Positions 46,330-58,954 are shown, numbered from the stretch's first letter. The stretch is DNA of 64,000 nt from Sciurus carolinensis (GCF_902686445.1 NC_062226.1:16588001-16652000), one strand, 5' to 3'. The notes: generated by a model from the letters alone, not told the origin. Translations and numbers: made by a program.

Positions 46330-46788
46330 CACATATATATGATGGAATATTATTCCGCTTTAAAGAAGAATGAAATTCTGGTATTTGCTGGTAAATGGAT
46401 GGAGTAGTTAGAGACTATCATGCTAAGTGAAATAAGTCAAATCCAAAAAAATCAAAGGCCGAATGTTTTCTCTGATATGCGGAAGCTAATTCACAAAAGT
46501 GGAATAGGGGATGGGGGTAGAATAGAGTGACTTTATATTAGGAAGACAGGAGTGAAAGAGGGGAAGGACTTTGGGGGTAGGAATGATTGCAGAGTGAAAC
46601 AGACATCACCTCCTGTACATGCATGACCTATATAATCCTGCAATATGAGGAAGGTGGGAGGTTGCACTCCATTTATGTATGATCCATCAAAACGTATTTT
46701 GCATTCTGTCATGCATTCTGTGTACATGCATTCTGTCATGTACAACTAATTAGAACAAATAAAATTTAAAAATTAAAAGAAGCACTGG
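46137..46788 (+). repeat. target-site duplications of the plus-strand L1 (AAGCACTGG)
   Basis: Copies at 46137–46145 and 46780–46788. Confidence 0.8.
46146..46779 (+). mobile_element. L1 fragment, plus strand, 5'-truncated
   Basis: Starts inside the ORF2 C-terminal coding region (LLGLYPKYLKS…), includes an expanded (CA)n at 46296–46333, and ends 'gtcatgtacaactaattagaacaaataaa' plus an A-rich tail. A 9-bp duplication AAGCACTGG at 46137–46145 and 46780–46788 marks the insertion. Confidence 0.9.
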
Positions 46789-46789
46789 G

Positions 46790-47125
46790 CTTATAACTAG
46801 GTGGAAAGCAGAGTCATGGCTAAGTGGACTCCTTCACATTGACCTATACACACCTCCTAGTAGACTATACTGTATCTTCAAAATGCTCACCACATAACCA
46901 CTTTTATTAGTAGTTGTTAAAATGTGATCTCAGTTTCATTTGAAATTCAAAGGATCAGGAAAATGTTACCTAGGATTCCAACATTTAAAAGACAGGTAGT
47001 AGACCATTTATAGAGAATGCAAAAGGATAGTGAGTCCAGTTTTGCCAACTGGCAATACCAACTGGTAAGTTAGAGATTCTAGAAGATGATTTTATGGAAA
47101 ATAGCATTGAGAGAGATAAAGAGTG

Positions 47126-47164
<39 letters not shown>

Positions 47165-48315
47165 CTTGTGTATCTTCATCCAGCCTCCAGTCATAAGTCA
47201 GGGTAGGAAAGAGATTTCCTGAATTTCCCTATGAAAGAACAAGATCACTTTCAGTGTTGGGAGCAGGTTAAAATTGCTCTGGTCACCAAAGACTGCTTTC
47301 ACTCTTCTCCTCCTCCCCTGAGCTCTACCTTAAACAAGTCAAACACCAAACCTGTCAAGAGTGAGAGGAGTTGAAATGGAGAGGAAATCAGTTGACCACT
47401 ACCCTAGACCATGACAGGTATCTAGGCAGAAGGAGAAGTTCTAAATTAGCTGAGTGGAAACTTTGGGATCATTGCCCTGGGATGGAGATTTTAATTATAG
47501 AAGTTAGACTATTTTTGAAATTGAAAATGACTGAGAACTGTTTACTTTCTAAAATATAAAGAAAAAAATGACAAATTCCATACCAGAATTGGGGAGAAAT
47601 TTGTTCATGCACTGTGTTTGAATGGATTGTGAAAGAAAAATAAAACCAACTTCTACTTTTTTTCTTGGATCAGTTTCTGCCAAACATGCATCCTTTATCT
47701 CCAAATATGATATTGAAATAGTGGTGAATATTGAATTACTCATGCCTGTGCATTGCTTGGTGGATAAATCTCCCAGAAGTTTCTTTACTTTTCTTTTTCC
47801 TCTTGCACATGGGAGGGCATGTTAGTTTAACTGTAAATCCTGCCTCCAGCTGTAACATGCTAGAGTCCTAAAAGCTGTTATACAAGGGTCCTTAAATGCC
47901 CTGCAGGATACTTTAGAGAGAGAGCATGAGAAAAGTGTTCATTCCAGAACTTTGAGGGCTAATTATACATGCATTAGCCTTTAGATATTTTAATGAACTT
48001 CTTTTTGTTTTCCTCACCTAAAAACCACTTAAATACTTTTAAAGTTCCTGGGATTGATTTTTTTCCCTTATTCAAATTTACTTTCTCTCTAAGGGCCAAT
48101 GCCATTCCTCAAGTGTATTTCTTTTCTCCATCTGTTTCTCCAAGCACTCAACAACTAATATTCCTTTTATTCCATGGAAATGTAAAAATTATCAGGAGGA
48201 GGAACAAATGGGATAAGATTTATGGAAGACTCCAGAAATCATAAATCTTTTTGAAAGACTATTTTAGTAATTTCTCTGTCTTAAATTTCATTGTCTTAAA
48301 TATGTCCTAAGATAT
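46790..48315. other. unique sequence with (TG)n at 47126–47161
   Basis: Apart from the dinucleotide repeat, no gene or repeat family is recognised. Confidence 0.45.
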
Positions 48316-48324
48316 AAAATTGAA

Positions 48325-48405
48325 TCATTGATATAGTAAATATTTACAGAGTGCTTATTTTAAGTAAGGTCCTGAGCTGGAGACTCTCAGACTACAATCT
48401 TCAGC
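48325..48405. repeat. L2-like fragment
   Basis: 'aatatttacagagtgcttattttaagtaaggtcctgag' resembles the L2 'ctactatgtgcc' region. Confidence 0.35.
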
Positions 48406-48510
48406 TGAAATCATTATCAGTATCGTTATTATCACATAAAGTAGATTTCACAAAATTTGTCACATAACTTGCACATTCTCACAGCTTTATTTCTTTTTTA
48501 TTTATCTAGG

Positions 48511-48795
48511 TATTTATTTATTTATTTTTAGTTGTGGTTCTAGAGATTGAACCCAGGGTACACCCAGGGTACACTAGATTCTAAAGGGTACACTAGGTTC
48601 TAGGCTCCAGGATACCCTGGGTTCTAGAGATTGAACCCAGGGTAGGGGGAACACTGAGTTCCATCCCCAGTCCTTTTTATTTTTTACTTTTAGACAAGGT
48701 CTTACTAAAGAGTTGTGGAAGGTCTCAAACTTGCAATCTTCCTGCCTCAGCCTCCCAAGATGCTGGGATTACTGGTGTGCACTACAGTTCCTGGC
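48511..48795 (-). mobile_element. B1–ID dimeric SINE with internal duplication
   Basis: Complement order: (TTTA)n tail, ID half ('gattgaacccaggg'), T-rich linker, B1 half ('tgcctcagcctcccaagatgctgggatta'). The segment 'ggttctagagattgaacccagggta' appears twice (48537–48561 and about 48619–48643), with shorter 'gggtacac(t/c)' units between, so the ID half is locally amplified. Confidence 0.85.
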
Positions 48796-49019
48796 ATAAT
48801 CTGATGATAGTTAATGTGAATAAACACCAATCTTGAGTACACAAAGACAGGACTGCTCATTGTCAGAAATTGTTTACATTGTGGGTTTGTCAAGCATGTG
48901 TCTATGTGCACATATAACACATTTTTATTCTAAATGTTTACCAATGCAAATCCTCCTTCAACCATCACTTGTAAAGTCAAGTCTACTTCTTAATATCCTT
49001 ATCTCTCTTCCTTCCCAAT

Positions 49020-49146
49020 ACTGCCAATCTGTGTGGGTGAAAGTACAATGGCTAAGATTCCTAACTTGTATGACTGATTTAATTGGGATTGCTGTTATCT
49101 CTGCCTATTTACCAGTTGTATAAACTTACCCATATCATTTATATTC
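49020..49146 (+). repeat. MIR SINE, left part
   Basis: 'ttaccagttgtataaacttaccc' corresponds to the MIR core. Interrupted by an LTR at 49147. Confidence 0.5.
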
Positions 49147-49582
49147 TGTTATGGTTTGGATGGGAGTTATCCGCCAAGAGCTCACATGTGAGACAATGCA
49201 AGAAAGTTCAGAAGATAAGTGACTGGGTTATGAGAGTCTTCACCCAATCAGTGAATTAATCCCCTGATAAGGATTAACTGAGTGATAACTGAAGAGGTAG
49301 GGTATAGCCAGAGAAGGTGGGAATTGGGACTTGACTTTTTGGTATATATTTGTATCTGGCAAGTGGATACCTCTCTCATTGCTCCCTGATCGTCATGTGA
49401 TGATGATCTGCCACACTCTTCTGCCATGATGTTCTGCCTCACCTCAAGTTCTGAGGAATAAAGTTGGCTTTCTATAGACTAAGACCTCTGAAACCCTAAG
49501 CCCTCAAATATACTTTTCCTCCCCTAAAATTGTTCTTGTCAGGTCTTATAGTCACATCAGCAAAAAATAGATGACTAAAACA
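49147..49582 (+). mobile_element. solo MaLR-type LTR (436 bp)
   Basis: TG…CA bounded: 'tgttatggtttggatgggag' to 'gatgactaaaaca'. It contains 'gagacaatgcaagaaagttcag', a TATA-like 'ggtatatatttg' near 49341, and an AATAAA signal near 49457, in LTR order. Flanks tattc/tcttc may be the eroded 5-bp duplication. No internal retroviral sequence. It interrupts a MIR, so it is younger than that MIR. Confidence 0.8.
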
Positions 49583-49735
49583 TCTTCTGTAAACCTCACA
49601 AATCTCATCTGAAAAATGGGACAAATAAACATGCAACCTGCCTTCTTGAGTATTACAAGTTACTAAATGAGAGAAAGCATCCAGTGATAACGTCGTGTCT
49701 GACATAATTTGCATTCAATAAAGGAAGCTTGCTGG
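49583..49735 (+). repeat. MIR SINE, right part
   Basis: 'ctcatctgaaaaatgggacaaataa…tgcattcaataaagg' completes the MIR split by the LTR. Confidence 0.7.
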
Positions 49736-49739
49736 TTCT

Positions 49740-50430
49740 TCCTGTGTACTGGTAATCATGACAACTTTACATAGTAGTGTGAACACATTTGTCACAACAC
49801 TTTTTCCAGATTTTAAAGATATAAAGTAAAAAATTTAGATGATTGTCCACATTTATGTAACTGGAAAGTAATGATCTCAGCCCCACTTCCAGCCATGCTC
49901 CCTGTCTCTCTGTCTTTGGTGCACATGTGCACCCAAAAACCAAAGGGCACAGACCATTCTATTCCTCCCATCCCTTGTGACATCCTAGGACCAAGGATTC
50001 CTGGCATTATAGAGCTGTAGGGGACTAGAGAAGATAATAAAACTATAACGACAAACACCACCTATTCCCATGGAGATGCACAGGCCTGGTAGAATTTAAC
50101 ACATATTGTGCATTTCAAATCTAAGCCCTCCCAGTGAATTTTGGGATGCAAAGATTATATTCTGTGAAGGCCAATTTGCAAGGGAGGAAAAAGAAGGACT
50201 TAAATTTTTTTTTTTTTTTTATTCTTCTTAGACCTCAACAGAATGACTTAATGCCCATCTGGTGGAAAATCTCTGACTCCACCTCAACTCTCTTAACTCC
50301 AAATATAATGTCTTTGTTTCAACCTTGCTCCAGGTTGAATTATAATACCTGGCATTAATTGACAGCTTCAGTATTTGCACAACACACTTCTAGGGTTTCT
50401 TGTGCCTTAATTAATTGAATTTATAAAACA
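49740..50430. other. unique sequence, poly(T) at 50205–50220
   Basis: No gene or other repeat recognised. Confidence 0.4.
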
Positions 50431-50432
50431 AT

Positions 50433-50633
50433 TGTTTATTTGTACCAGGGATTGAACCCAAGGACACTTAATCACCTAGGAACATCCCCAGCCCTTTTTT
50501 TTTTATGTTTATTAGATATAGGGTCTTGTTGAGTTGCTTGAGGCCTCACTAAGTTGCTGAGACTGGGTTTGAGCTCCTGCCTCAGCCTCCCAAATCACTA
50601 GGATTACAGGTGTGTGTACTACCACACCTGGCC
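50433..50633 (-). mobile_element. B1–ID dimeric SINE
   Basis: Complement order: 'ttgtaccagggattgaaccca', 'catccccagccc', T run, 'agggtcttgttgagttgctt', 'gcctcagcctcccaaatcac…ggattacagg…accacacctgg'. Near complete. Confidence 0.9.
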
Positions 50634-50777
50634 TGAAAAAAATTGTTGAGGTATGCATTACTACTATTCCCTTTCTTTTTTTTTAAATTCTCTTTTAAAT
50701 AGGTGTTAATTTTTTTAAACAGGTGTGTTGGTTCCTTTTTTTATTTTAAAAAACTTAATTTTCAAACGAAGATTGAA

Positions 50778-50993
50778 CCTGAGTGTGGTGGCACACACTT
50801 GTAATCTCAGTGGCTCAGGAGGATGAGGCAAGAATATTGTGATTTCAAAGCCAGTCTCAGCAAAATTGTGGCACTAAGCAATTCAATAAGATCTTGTCTC
50901 TAAATAAAATACAAAAAAGGGTCAGCAATGTGGCTCAGTGGTTGAATGCCCCTGAGTTCTATTCCCTCTCTATCCTCTGCCCCCCAAAAATCA
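50778..50993 (+). mobile_element. B1–ID dimeric SINE
   Basis: 'ctgagtgtggtggcacacacttgtaatctcag' (B1 head with A/B-box region) through 'ctctaaataaaatac', then 'ggctcagtggttgaatgcccctgagttc'. Complete dimer in the opposite orientation to the one 145 bp upstream. Confidence 0.9.
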
Positions 50994-51004
50994 AATATTG
51001 AATA

Positions 51005-51490
51005 ATTTAAAATGTACATTGTGATACATTGTGTAATGATTACTTTAATCAAATAATTAGCATATCCATCATCACTCATACTGTATAGAGATCCCTAGGA
51101 GTGGTTAATCTTGTAACTAAAAGTTGGTGCCCTTTGACCAATATCCCCCTGATTCCTCCCACTAAGATTCTAGCGACATTCTCATATTGCCTTCTATGAG
51201 TTCTATAGAAGATAAGTGAAATTATGTGTTTTTCTGTGTCTGGCTTATTTCACTTAACATAATGTCCTTCAGATTCTTCTATGTTGTCACAAATAGTAAG
51301 ATTTCCTTCTTTTTTTGGTTGTATAATATTCCATTGTAAATATTTATGAAAATTTCTTTATCCATTCATCTGACAATGGACACTTAGCTCATTTCCATAT
51401 CTTTGATAATATGAATAATGTCCTGATGAATGTGGGAATGTATACCTCTTTAAGATACTAATATTCTTTCTATGGATATATAATTAGAGG
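51005..51490 (-). mobile_element. old L1 3' fragment
   Basis: 'agcatatccatcatcactcatac', 'ctggcttatttcacttaacataatgtcc', 'tataatattccattgtaa', 'tccattcatctgacaatggacac' are complements of L1 3' UTR and the ORF2 end. Degenerate. Confidence 0.75.
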
Positions 51491-51494
51491 TAGG

Positions 51495-54345
51495 ACTATT
51501 GTATGTTATGAAGAATTACCTGATTTTCTTGATAGGAAATAAAAGCCTGAGGAATTGAAGTGAATTGTTGAACAAAACACCTGAGAGAAGTGAGGTTTAG
51601 AAACAGGAAATCCTCTACCTCAGTACCACAATGTCAAAAGACTAGGAGACCAGGAGCTTCACCATGGGTACTTCACATTCTTATTAAGGCTTACAGAAAA
51701 CCATGGCTGCTTTCATGCTTGAGTCATTTTCAAACTCAAATGCTCTCTGAAGTCTCCCTTCTACTGTCTGTTCAGACTCAAGCATCAGCTAATACACATA
51801 ATCATTAGATTTGACTTTCCTAAGGAATGTGATGTACACTTCTCCATGCCATAGCACCCATTTCTTCAAACATACAGGTCAACTAAAGATGGTTCACAGC
51901 AGTGAAAAGACGTTTTTAAAAAAATGAGACCCCAAACTCCTAGGGTTTTAGTCCCCTTATTCACTGGGTTCCAAGAGAATACTGGCCTTGAAAGGTACAA
52001 CTTCCCAAGGAACCCCTCTGTGTTGTTGTCTTAAAGGGACAAACTTAGAGAAAGACATTGCTTCTAACCTCTACTTATTTCCTTAACCATCAGGACCCTT
52101 CGCTGTGATACCTCCTAGAACAGAAAATACTGAAAAATACAGAGCACGATTGTGGGAACATAACAGCCAACACTCTTTCTGAAGGATAGCTTGAAATATA
52201 GGTCAAACTTAAAAGTACGTACAGATTATTCAACCCAAAGAACCTATCATAGAAATTAGTTGAGAAAACATTTTATAAGAGTATAAATGACATAAGTAGA
52301 TAAAAAGCAAATGACAGAAATACAGATATTATAATACTGGTAAATGAGAAGCAACCTAAAAAAATTCAGATTTAAAAAAAAAAAAAAACTAGTGCAATAC
52401 ACCCTGACAAATCAAGATAATAAATTCATAAGATTTTTAATGAGGTAAATTTGTATGTAAGAGCAAGACAAGTTATTTAAGAATTTTTGATAAGTAAATA
52501 AATTAATGGGTTACAGGTAAGCATATCTGCATCTTCATGGATGCAACCAATATTTATTAAGCAATGACCAAACACCAAACATTGTTCCATGTAATCACAT
52601 TTTTGTCACTTCTATTTTGTCTGCTTTTATTTTATGCAGACACAGAGGGAAAGATGTCTAGAAGGTCATCACATAATGATAAAAGGATGGGATTGGGGTG
52701 TAAATTTTTCTCTTATTGTATTTTCTTGTCAAAATTGTTCACATTTCAAAAATAATTAGCATGTATTGCTTTTATAATTAGAAAAGACAAATTCATTTAG
52801 AGGAAAGGTGAAAAAACAGTCCACTGGTCCGTGGACCCAGAAAAGAAAGCAATGGACAGGGACACCATATGATGCCATATGATGCCCATGAAGACAAAGA
52901 CTGCTCCCAGTGGTACTCTGCACAGGGTCATCTTTTACAAGCAGAGACAGGTTAAGAAAGGCTGGACTCACTGGTAAGGTCATGGGGCTTGGAGTGCCTG
53001 CAGTCCTCTGAGTTAGAGGAACAGCTGCATTAATTACAGCTAATGAAGTTTGTAAAGTGAGGTCAGAGGTTGACCATCAGTTACCATCTCCAGAACTCAA
53101 AGTCATGACATGAGGTAGATCTTAGTGAGAGCTAAGATCTGACCTCTGCAACAGGCAATGCCTTTAGGTCCAGAGAACAGACTCCTGCTCTGAAATGTCA
53201 GGCACGTATCGACATGGATGGGCCATCACCTAGATTCTGGGGATTCTCACCCTGTTTTTTTAGAATCATCAGTGAAATATATCCATAATCCAAATAACCT
53301 GTGTTGAGTCTGGACATGTATATTTTAAAAGTCATTTGGAGATTCAAAACATATAACCAACATGAAGAACCACTGGCCTGAGAGAAAGAACCCTTGGGTT
53401 TTTTTCTTTATTACTTCAAATATTTAAGGCACTCTTCCCAGATTTTGACCAAATATGTCATCCCCGTTCAAAGTCAATAAAATAAAGCACGTCTTCAAAG
53501 TATACTTTACATGAATTATCTGCTTCAAAAACATCTGGGCTGCTTTGTTGAAATACAGAGAAACAAAATAAGTAGATCTGGATATGGAGCTCAACATCTT
53601 CATTTTAAACAGGTGTTCTAACACGGTGTTATGAAATAAGATTGAGAACCAGTGTTATGTTCTTATAAGCAGATGCAGGGCAAAGACTGGCAGCTACTCT
53701 AACTCAGCAGTCCTACCAGCATTTGTGTGACATCAATAACAAAAGCAAATCAGAAAATGCTAATTCGCTTTTGGCCTTGACCATGTAAGGGTGGATTCTC
53801 TTGGAACCCCACTGACTTTCTGTGCTATGTCTGATTAAATGATGATCATTCATATCATCACCATTTGTCCTAAGGGAAAAGAGTGACTTGCCCTTGGTGA
53901 CACTACATTTGAATTAAATGCATGGGATTGGGAACCCTTACGTCACTCCGCTGCTTCCCTAACAGCACTCCTGCATGCCTTTGCAAGTGGGCAACTCTAC
54001 TAGCTCTGTTTTTAGAGGTCTCTAGGTCCACGGGTTGATCTCAGCACCTTGCCAAGAATGATGGTTTTTCATAGTCGGCATTATTGTCTCCTCTACCTGG
54101 ACAGATGTCTATACTTGGGTTGAAAATGCTGTGATCTTTCTGAAGAAATGTTAAACTCAAATGTATCCTGCCTCCAGCAGCACAAACAGTCCTCCCTGTT
54201 AGAGAAAGAGCTTAGGGTACTTCTTGGCAGAAAGAAAAATTCCTACTTTCCTGGTACCTGGATGAATCATCTAGGAGACTGTCTACGAGAGAGGCATGAG
54301 TAAGCTACACTCTGGTAAACTCAAGTCAAATATGCCATGCTGCAA
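51495..54345. other. unique non-coding sequence
   Basis: A14 run near 52376–52389. No gene, RNA gene or further repeat family recognised in nearly 2.9 kb. Short frames (up to 75 codons) are unsupported. Confidence 0.4.
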
Positions 54346-54349
54346 AAAT

Positions 54350-54525
54350 AGAGCACAGCTGGGTAGGGAAAGGCTGGATTGTAGCCTTGTATCTACAACT
54401 GACAAAGTAGATCAAGAGGAGCAAGTCACTTCACCTCTGAGCCTCTGTACATAAATCTGCACAGTGGGGAAGCAAAACTTCTCAGGAATTGTTTAAGGAA
54501 TACAATGGGTGTTATGAGATTAGAT
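54350..54525 (+). repeat. MIR-like fragment
   Basis: 'agcaagtcacttcacctctgagcctctgtacataaatctgcacagtgggg' matches the MIR core. Confidence 0.65.
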
Positions 54526-54529
54526 TAAG

Positions 54530-55735
54530 TAAACGGTAGGGCAATGCTTAGAAACCTACATGATCTTATATGACGTTCTATATGATTTTACATGACTAGG
54601 CACAATGTGTGCAAGTGACTTTAAACAGTCACTGTTATCTCAAAGTTGTGCCTTCTGCAAGTAGAAGTATCCTAGGTTAGTAATTTCTGAAGTGTCTTTA
54701 TATGAGACAAAATCCCATCCTGACATATTCTGAAGTCTTCGTTTGGAGAGCAGAGAACTTCCAGACACATCAAAAGGACATGATGACATGTAATGTGAAG
54801 AGCAGACGTGTCCCTCAGCACTACCAAGGATAGTGCACAGAACCTCAGGGCCGCCAAGGGAATCAGATAAAGGACATGGGTAAAAAGGTGTGAGAGAAGA
54901 AGGGAGATTCAAGGTTTGTGAGTATGAGTGTGTTAGTGTGTTCAGCGACTGTCTTTGGTACAAAATTCAGATTCATTCTGAAATCAAGAATAATCTGCCC
55001 TTTCAAAACCTCCCTGACTTAGAAGAAACGTGGAAATAGGAACCCAAGACACAGATACGGAAGGGCATCTTCTCTGTTCAGTCATGAGGACAGGGTGCTG
55101 GGCCCAGTGCAGCCGAGCGGATTAGTCACAGGTCAGCCCTTTCATGAGGATAAGTTATTTCATGGTGAAAGTATGCTGCCTAACAGACGGGGACAGAAAG
55201 CACTAATTCACAGGCTTTGAGTGGCTGACAGACACTTCACATTCATAACTCGCTCTCTGCTTGCAACGGTCATTAAACCAGTGGCAGGGGGACTGTGGCC
55301 TCCAAAGGGAGGAAGATGACCTTGGCCAGGGTTGATGGGAAAGAGAAGAAAGAGGCGAAGTGGAGAGGTATTGAAATCTGTTCATAGAACAGCAAACATA
55401 GAAGTAAGATCATCCCAAGCCATTGCTCCTTACCTCCAAAACTCTCTCACCCACACAGGCAACCTGATCTTCCAAGCTTCCATGCTTACATATGATAGAG
55501 GTTGTGAGAGAATAAGGGGTCTTTTCTTAGATACCAAGATACTTAATGGCATATTCAGAGCAGAGTTGATAGTATAAGGATATCTATTGAAATAAACTAT
55601 ACTGCAAATCTAAAATTCCTAGAAAGCAATTTGTTACATTGCATTTTGAATTTACCCTGTGATTTGGAAATGCTAATAAAATGAAATAAAGGTAAATTAA
55701 ACTATAAAGACAGTAGTAATACTGCTTTATTATAA
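54530..55735. other. unique non-coding sequence
   Basis: A 107-codon minus frame (54640–54963) has no domain. No repeat recognised. Confidence 0.4.
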
Positions 55736-55744
55736 CTGTTTGCA

Positions 55745-55905
55745 TACCAGGTATAGTAGAAAGTGCCTCATGTGGATTATCACAAGAACACTGAAACTGG
55801 GTGGTTTATTGCCTTATTTCTCAGAAAATAAAACAGAGGCTTAGTATGGTTAAACCACTTATATATGATCACAGTTAGTGGGAGGCAGAGTTGGTACTCA
55901 AACTC
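55745..55905 (-). repeat. MIR SINE
   Basis: 'ccttatttctcagaaaataaaacagaggcttagtatggttaaacc…cacagttagtgggaggcagagttggtactcaaac' is the MIR complement. Confidence 0.7.
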
Positions 55906-55974
55906 AACTTGCAGGCCCTCAGTGATCTGCTGGTGGGTTCAGACTCCAAAGAGCAGCAGCAAAGTGCAATGGGT

Positions 55975-56155
55975 ATGTGAACCAACTTTTGGAAGCCAAA
56001 GGGTCTAGGTTTACTATGAGTTTTGCAATATACTAACTTTGAAACCTTGAGCAAGTGTCTAGCCTCTCTTTGCCTCAGTTTCCTCATTTACTGGCACTTA
56101 TGTCAGAGAGTTGCCTTGAGAACAAATTTAGTATGCAAAGAATGTAGAACAGTTT
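55975..56155 (+). repeat. MIR SINE, interrupted by L1
   Basis: 'ttgagcaagtgtctagcctctctttgcctcagtttcctcattta' is a clear MIR core. The 3' end continues at 56618 beyond the L1 ('agaacagtttctggtataatatag'). Confidence 0.8.
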
Positions 56156-56627
56156 ATTTTTTTTTAATTGTAAACAAATGGGGTACAACTTGTTTCTCTG
56201 GTTGTACATGAAGTAGAGGCATACCATTTGTGTAATCATACATTTACATAGGGTAATGATGTTTGATTCATTCTGTTATTTTTCTTTACCCCCACTCCTC
56301 CCACCCTTCTTTTCCCTCTATAAAGTCCCTCCTTCCTTCATTCTTGCCTCCCTCCCACCCCCCATTATGTATCATCATCCACTTATCAGAGAGATGGTTC
56401 GTCTTTTGGTATTTTGGGATTGGCTTATCTCATTTAGCATGATAATCTCCAACTTCATCCATTTGCCTGCAAATGCCATCATTTTATTATTCTTTATGGC
56501 TGAGTAATATTCCATTGTGTGTGTGTATACATATATCACAGTTTCTTTATCCATTCATCAATAGAAGTGCATCTAGGTTGTTCCACAACCTGGCTATTGT
56601 GAATTGAGCAGCTATGAAGAACAGTTT
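56146..56627 (+). repeat. target-site duplications (AGAACAGTTT) of the 56-kb L1
   Basis: Exact 10-mer copies at 56146–56155 and 56618–56627. Confidence 0.9.
56156..56617 (-). mobile_element. young L1 fragment, type B, 5'-truncated (462 bp)
   Basis: T-rich tail, 'attgtaaacaaatggggtacaac' 3' UTR, and the ORF2 end ('gctgagtaatattccattgtg', 'attgtgaattgagcagctatga'). Clean 10-bp duplication within a MIR. Confidence 0.93.
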
Positions 56628-56879
56628 CTGGTATAATATAGTTCAGGCTTTATAAGCCTTATCTAGTATTACTATTAAATAGAAAATCAAAGAAGAATTT
56701 TGTGATAAGTGAAATAATAGTCTATATTCTGAGCTGGTTACTTATGACTCAACACATAGATATTGAAAACTTACTTACCTGGCATTGTGATACATGATGG
56801 GAAAATAATGAAGAAAAATTGAATATGATCTCTGTACAGAAAATGCAAGTTTATAATAAAATAAGTATGTAACTGTCAG

Positions 56880-57055
56880 AAAACATTATAAGTATTTGAT
56901 AGATATTTTATAGATAAGGAAATTGAGGCTTAAGAGGAACATTTGCCAAAGTTTACATGAAAAATGAGGCATTAAACTAGAATTAAAATCTGAATTTTTA
57001 GTCTTCTGATTCCAAAAGTCTGTGTTTTCATCCTCTCTATTATCCAGCATCAAAT
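56880..57055 (-). repeat. MIR-like fragment
   Basis: 'attttatagataaggaaattgaggcttaagagg…tctgattccaaaagtctgtg' parallels the MIR complement. Confidence 0.6.
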
Positions 57056-57059
57056 ATAT

Positions 57060-57540
57060 GAATATGTCTTAAAATTCTAAAAAAGGAGGAAAAAAGTCAC
57101 TAATGGTCAAGCTGAAAGAAGGATCAGATTTCTAACTTTCCATTCAAAGTTATTTTGTGCACAAATTCATAAGGGATATGAAAGTATTAAAATTATGAAG
57201 ATAATTCTAAGATTGTCAAAGAATTTGGGTATCAGAATTGAATTGTAGGTAGATTTAAATCAAGTTCCAGGAAGAAGTGTTACCTGTACCTGAGGTTTAG
57301 CTTCTTCATCCCCAACTGCACTGATGAACGTCTATCTATACACCTAAGGACACAGTGGTAGCCAGTAGTCCCACATTGTAAAAGTTAGCATGGCTCCCAT
57401 GTCACATTCCATAAGGAGGAAATAAAGGTGAAAATCCTAAGTGGGAAAGAAAAAGTAAACAAGTTAAAAGGAATTATATTGTTCTAACCCTAACATAAAG
57501 AAAAAGATTATAGAATAAAGACCTCCAATTAAAGACCAGA
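57060..57540. other. unique non-coding sequence
   Basis: No gene or repeat recognised. Confidence 0.4.
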
Positions 57541-57546
57541 AAGAAG

Positions 57547-57757
57547 CCAGACTTGGTGGTGCATGCCTGTAATCCCAGTGTTTGGGAGTCTGAAACAGGA
57601 AGATCAAGAGTTCAAAGGTAACCTTCACAATAGTGAGGCACTAAGCATCTCAGTGAGACCCTGTCTCTAAATAAAATACAAAAAATGGGGCTGGGAATGT
57701 GACTCAGTGGTCGAAAGCCCCTGAGTTCAATCTCCAGTACCAAAGGAAAAAAAAATC
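57547..57757 (+). mobile_element. B1–ID dimeric SINE
   Basis: 'agacttggtggtgcatgcctgtaatcccag' head, 'ctctaaataaaatac' linker, 'ggggctgggaatgtgactcagtgg…gagttcaatctccagtacc' ID half, then an A-rich tail. Complete and relatively well preserved. Confidence 0.93.
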
Positions 57758-57759
57758 CC

Positions 57760-58785
57760 ACAAAAGAAAACATTGATGGATTTTGACACATCGAAATTAA
57801 ATATAACTGTTTAACAAAAGGTTGAGTAAATGAAATTTGTAGATAGGTGCCAGACTCACAGAACATAATTGTCAATCTAATAACTATTACTATATAATTA
57901 ATTAATAGTGGTGATTATTATAATTCCTGCAAGACAGCAAGTAAAAGAATGAAACTCAAAAGAAAAATGGGCAAATTATTTGATTAGCACATGAGGAAAA
58001 ACTTTAAACATCTCCTACTTGGAAGAGATGTTCAAACTCAACACTGATCAAACTAATGCAAATTACATTAGAAATAAGAGATGACTTTACACAAACAGAA
58101 TGAGAACAATCAAGAAAAAAATTCTGCATGCTTGTGATGTTCAGTTAGCATGGTGACCCTCAAGTACCACTGTTAGGATGAGAGCTACCAAGTCACACTG
58201 GAATAACTCACATGCTATTTATCCCATGAGTTTACTACTACTTTAAAAGATACCAATTGTGATCTCATATATAGAACACAGAGTGACTTTTATACTGGTG
58301 CACAAAAAGCTGTACATCCTAATATACACTGTTCCAGTTTCATACACTGTAGGAAAGAGATGGTTGCACTTCAGAGCTTACTAATAAGGGATCAGGTAAA
58401 TAAGATAAAAAGCATGCCTGAAATCTTCATTATGCAACAATCAGAAGAACTGAACTATATCTATGTGTTGTAGTGTATATTCCCCAAAATATAAAATGGA
58501 TAAAAGATAAGACAATAATATTTTAAATGTAATATATTTTGAAAATAGTTTAGCTACTATAGACAAACTACAAACCATATATTTTCCAAAATTTCAAATA
58601 TGTAAGTAAATATATAAAAGTCTTTTGAAAGCAAATACTTGAATAGAAAATGTGTAAGTGTTCATTGGGAGAGGGAAATAAAATTATAAATATAACATAA
58701 CTTAGAGAAATAGTAAAGTACATAATGACTATCATGAATATCAGAGAAATTATGACTATTTGAAGTAAAGAGAAAATAAGGAAAA
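57760..58785. other. AT-rich unique sequence
   Basis: No feature recognised. Confidence 0.4.
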
Positions 58786-58794
58786 TAGACTTAA

Positions 58795-58930
58795 TATTTT
58801 ACTATTTATTGAACAATTACTATATGTCTTACCCTACACTATGCATTCTTCATTAATTATCACATTTATGTACCAATGACTATTTTATGGAGAAGGGAAT
58901 TGAAGCATCAGGAGGCAAAATTTTCAATGG
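58795..58930 (-). repeat. MIR-like fragment
   Basis: 'gaacaattactatatgtctta…atcacatttatg…gactattttatggagaagggaattgaagc' resembles the MIR complement. It abuts the next L1. Confidence 0.4.
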
Positions 58931-58954
58931 TTACAAGAAGGAGGAGCAACAGGA

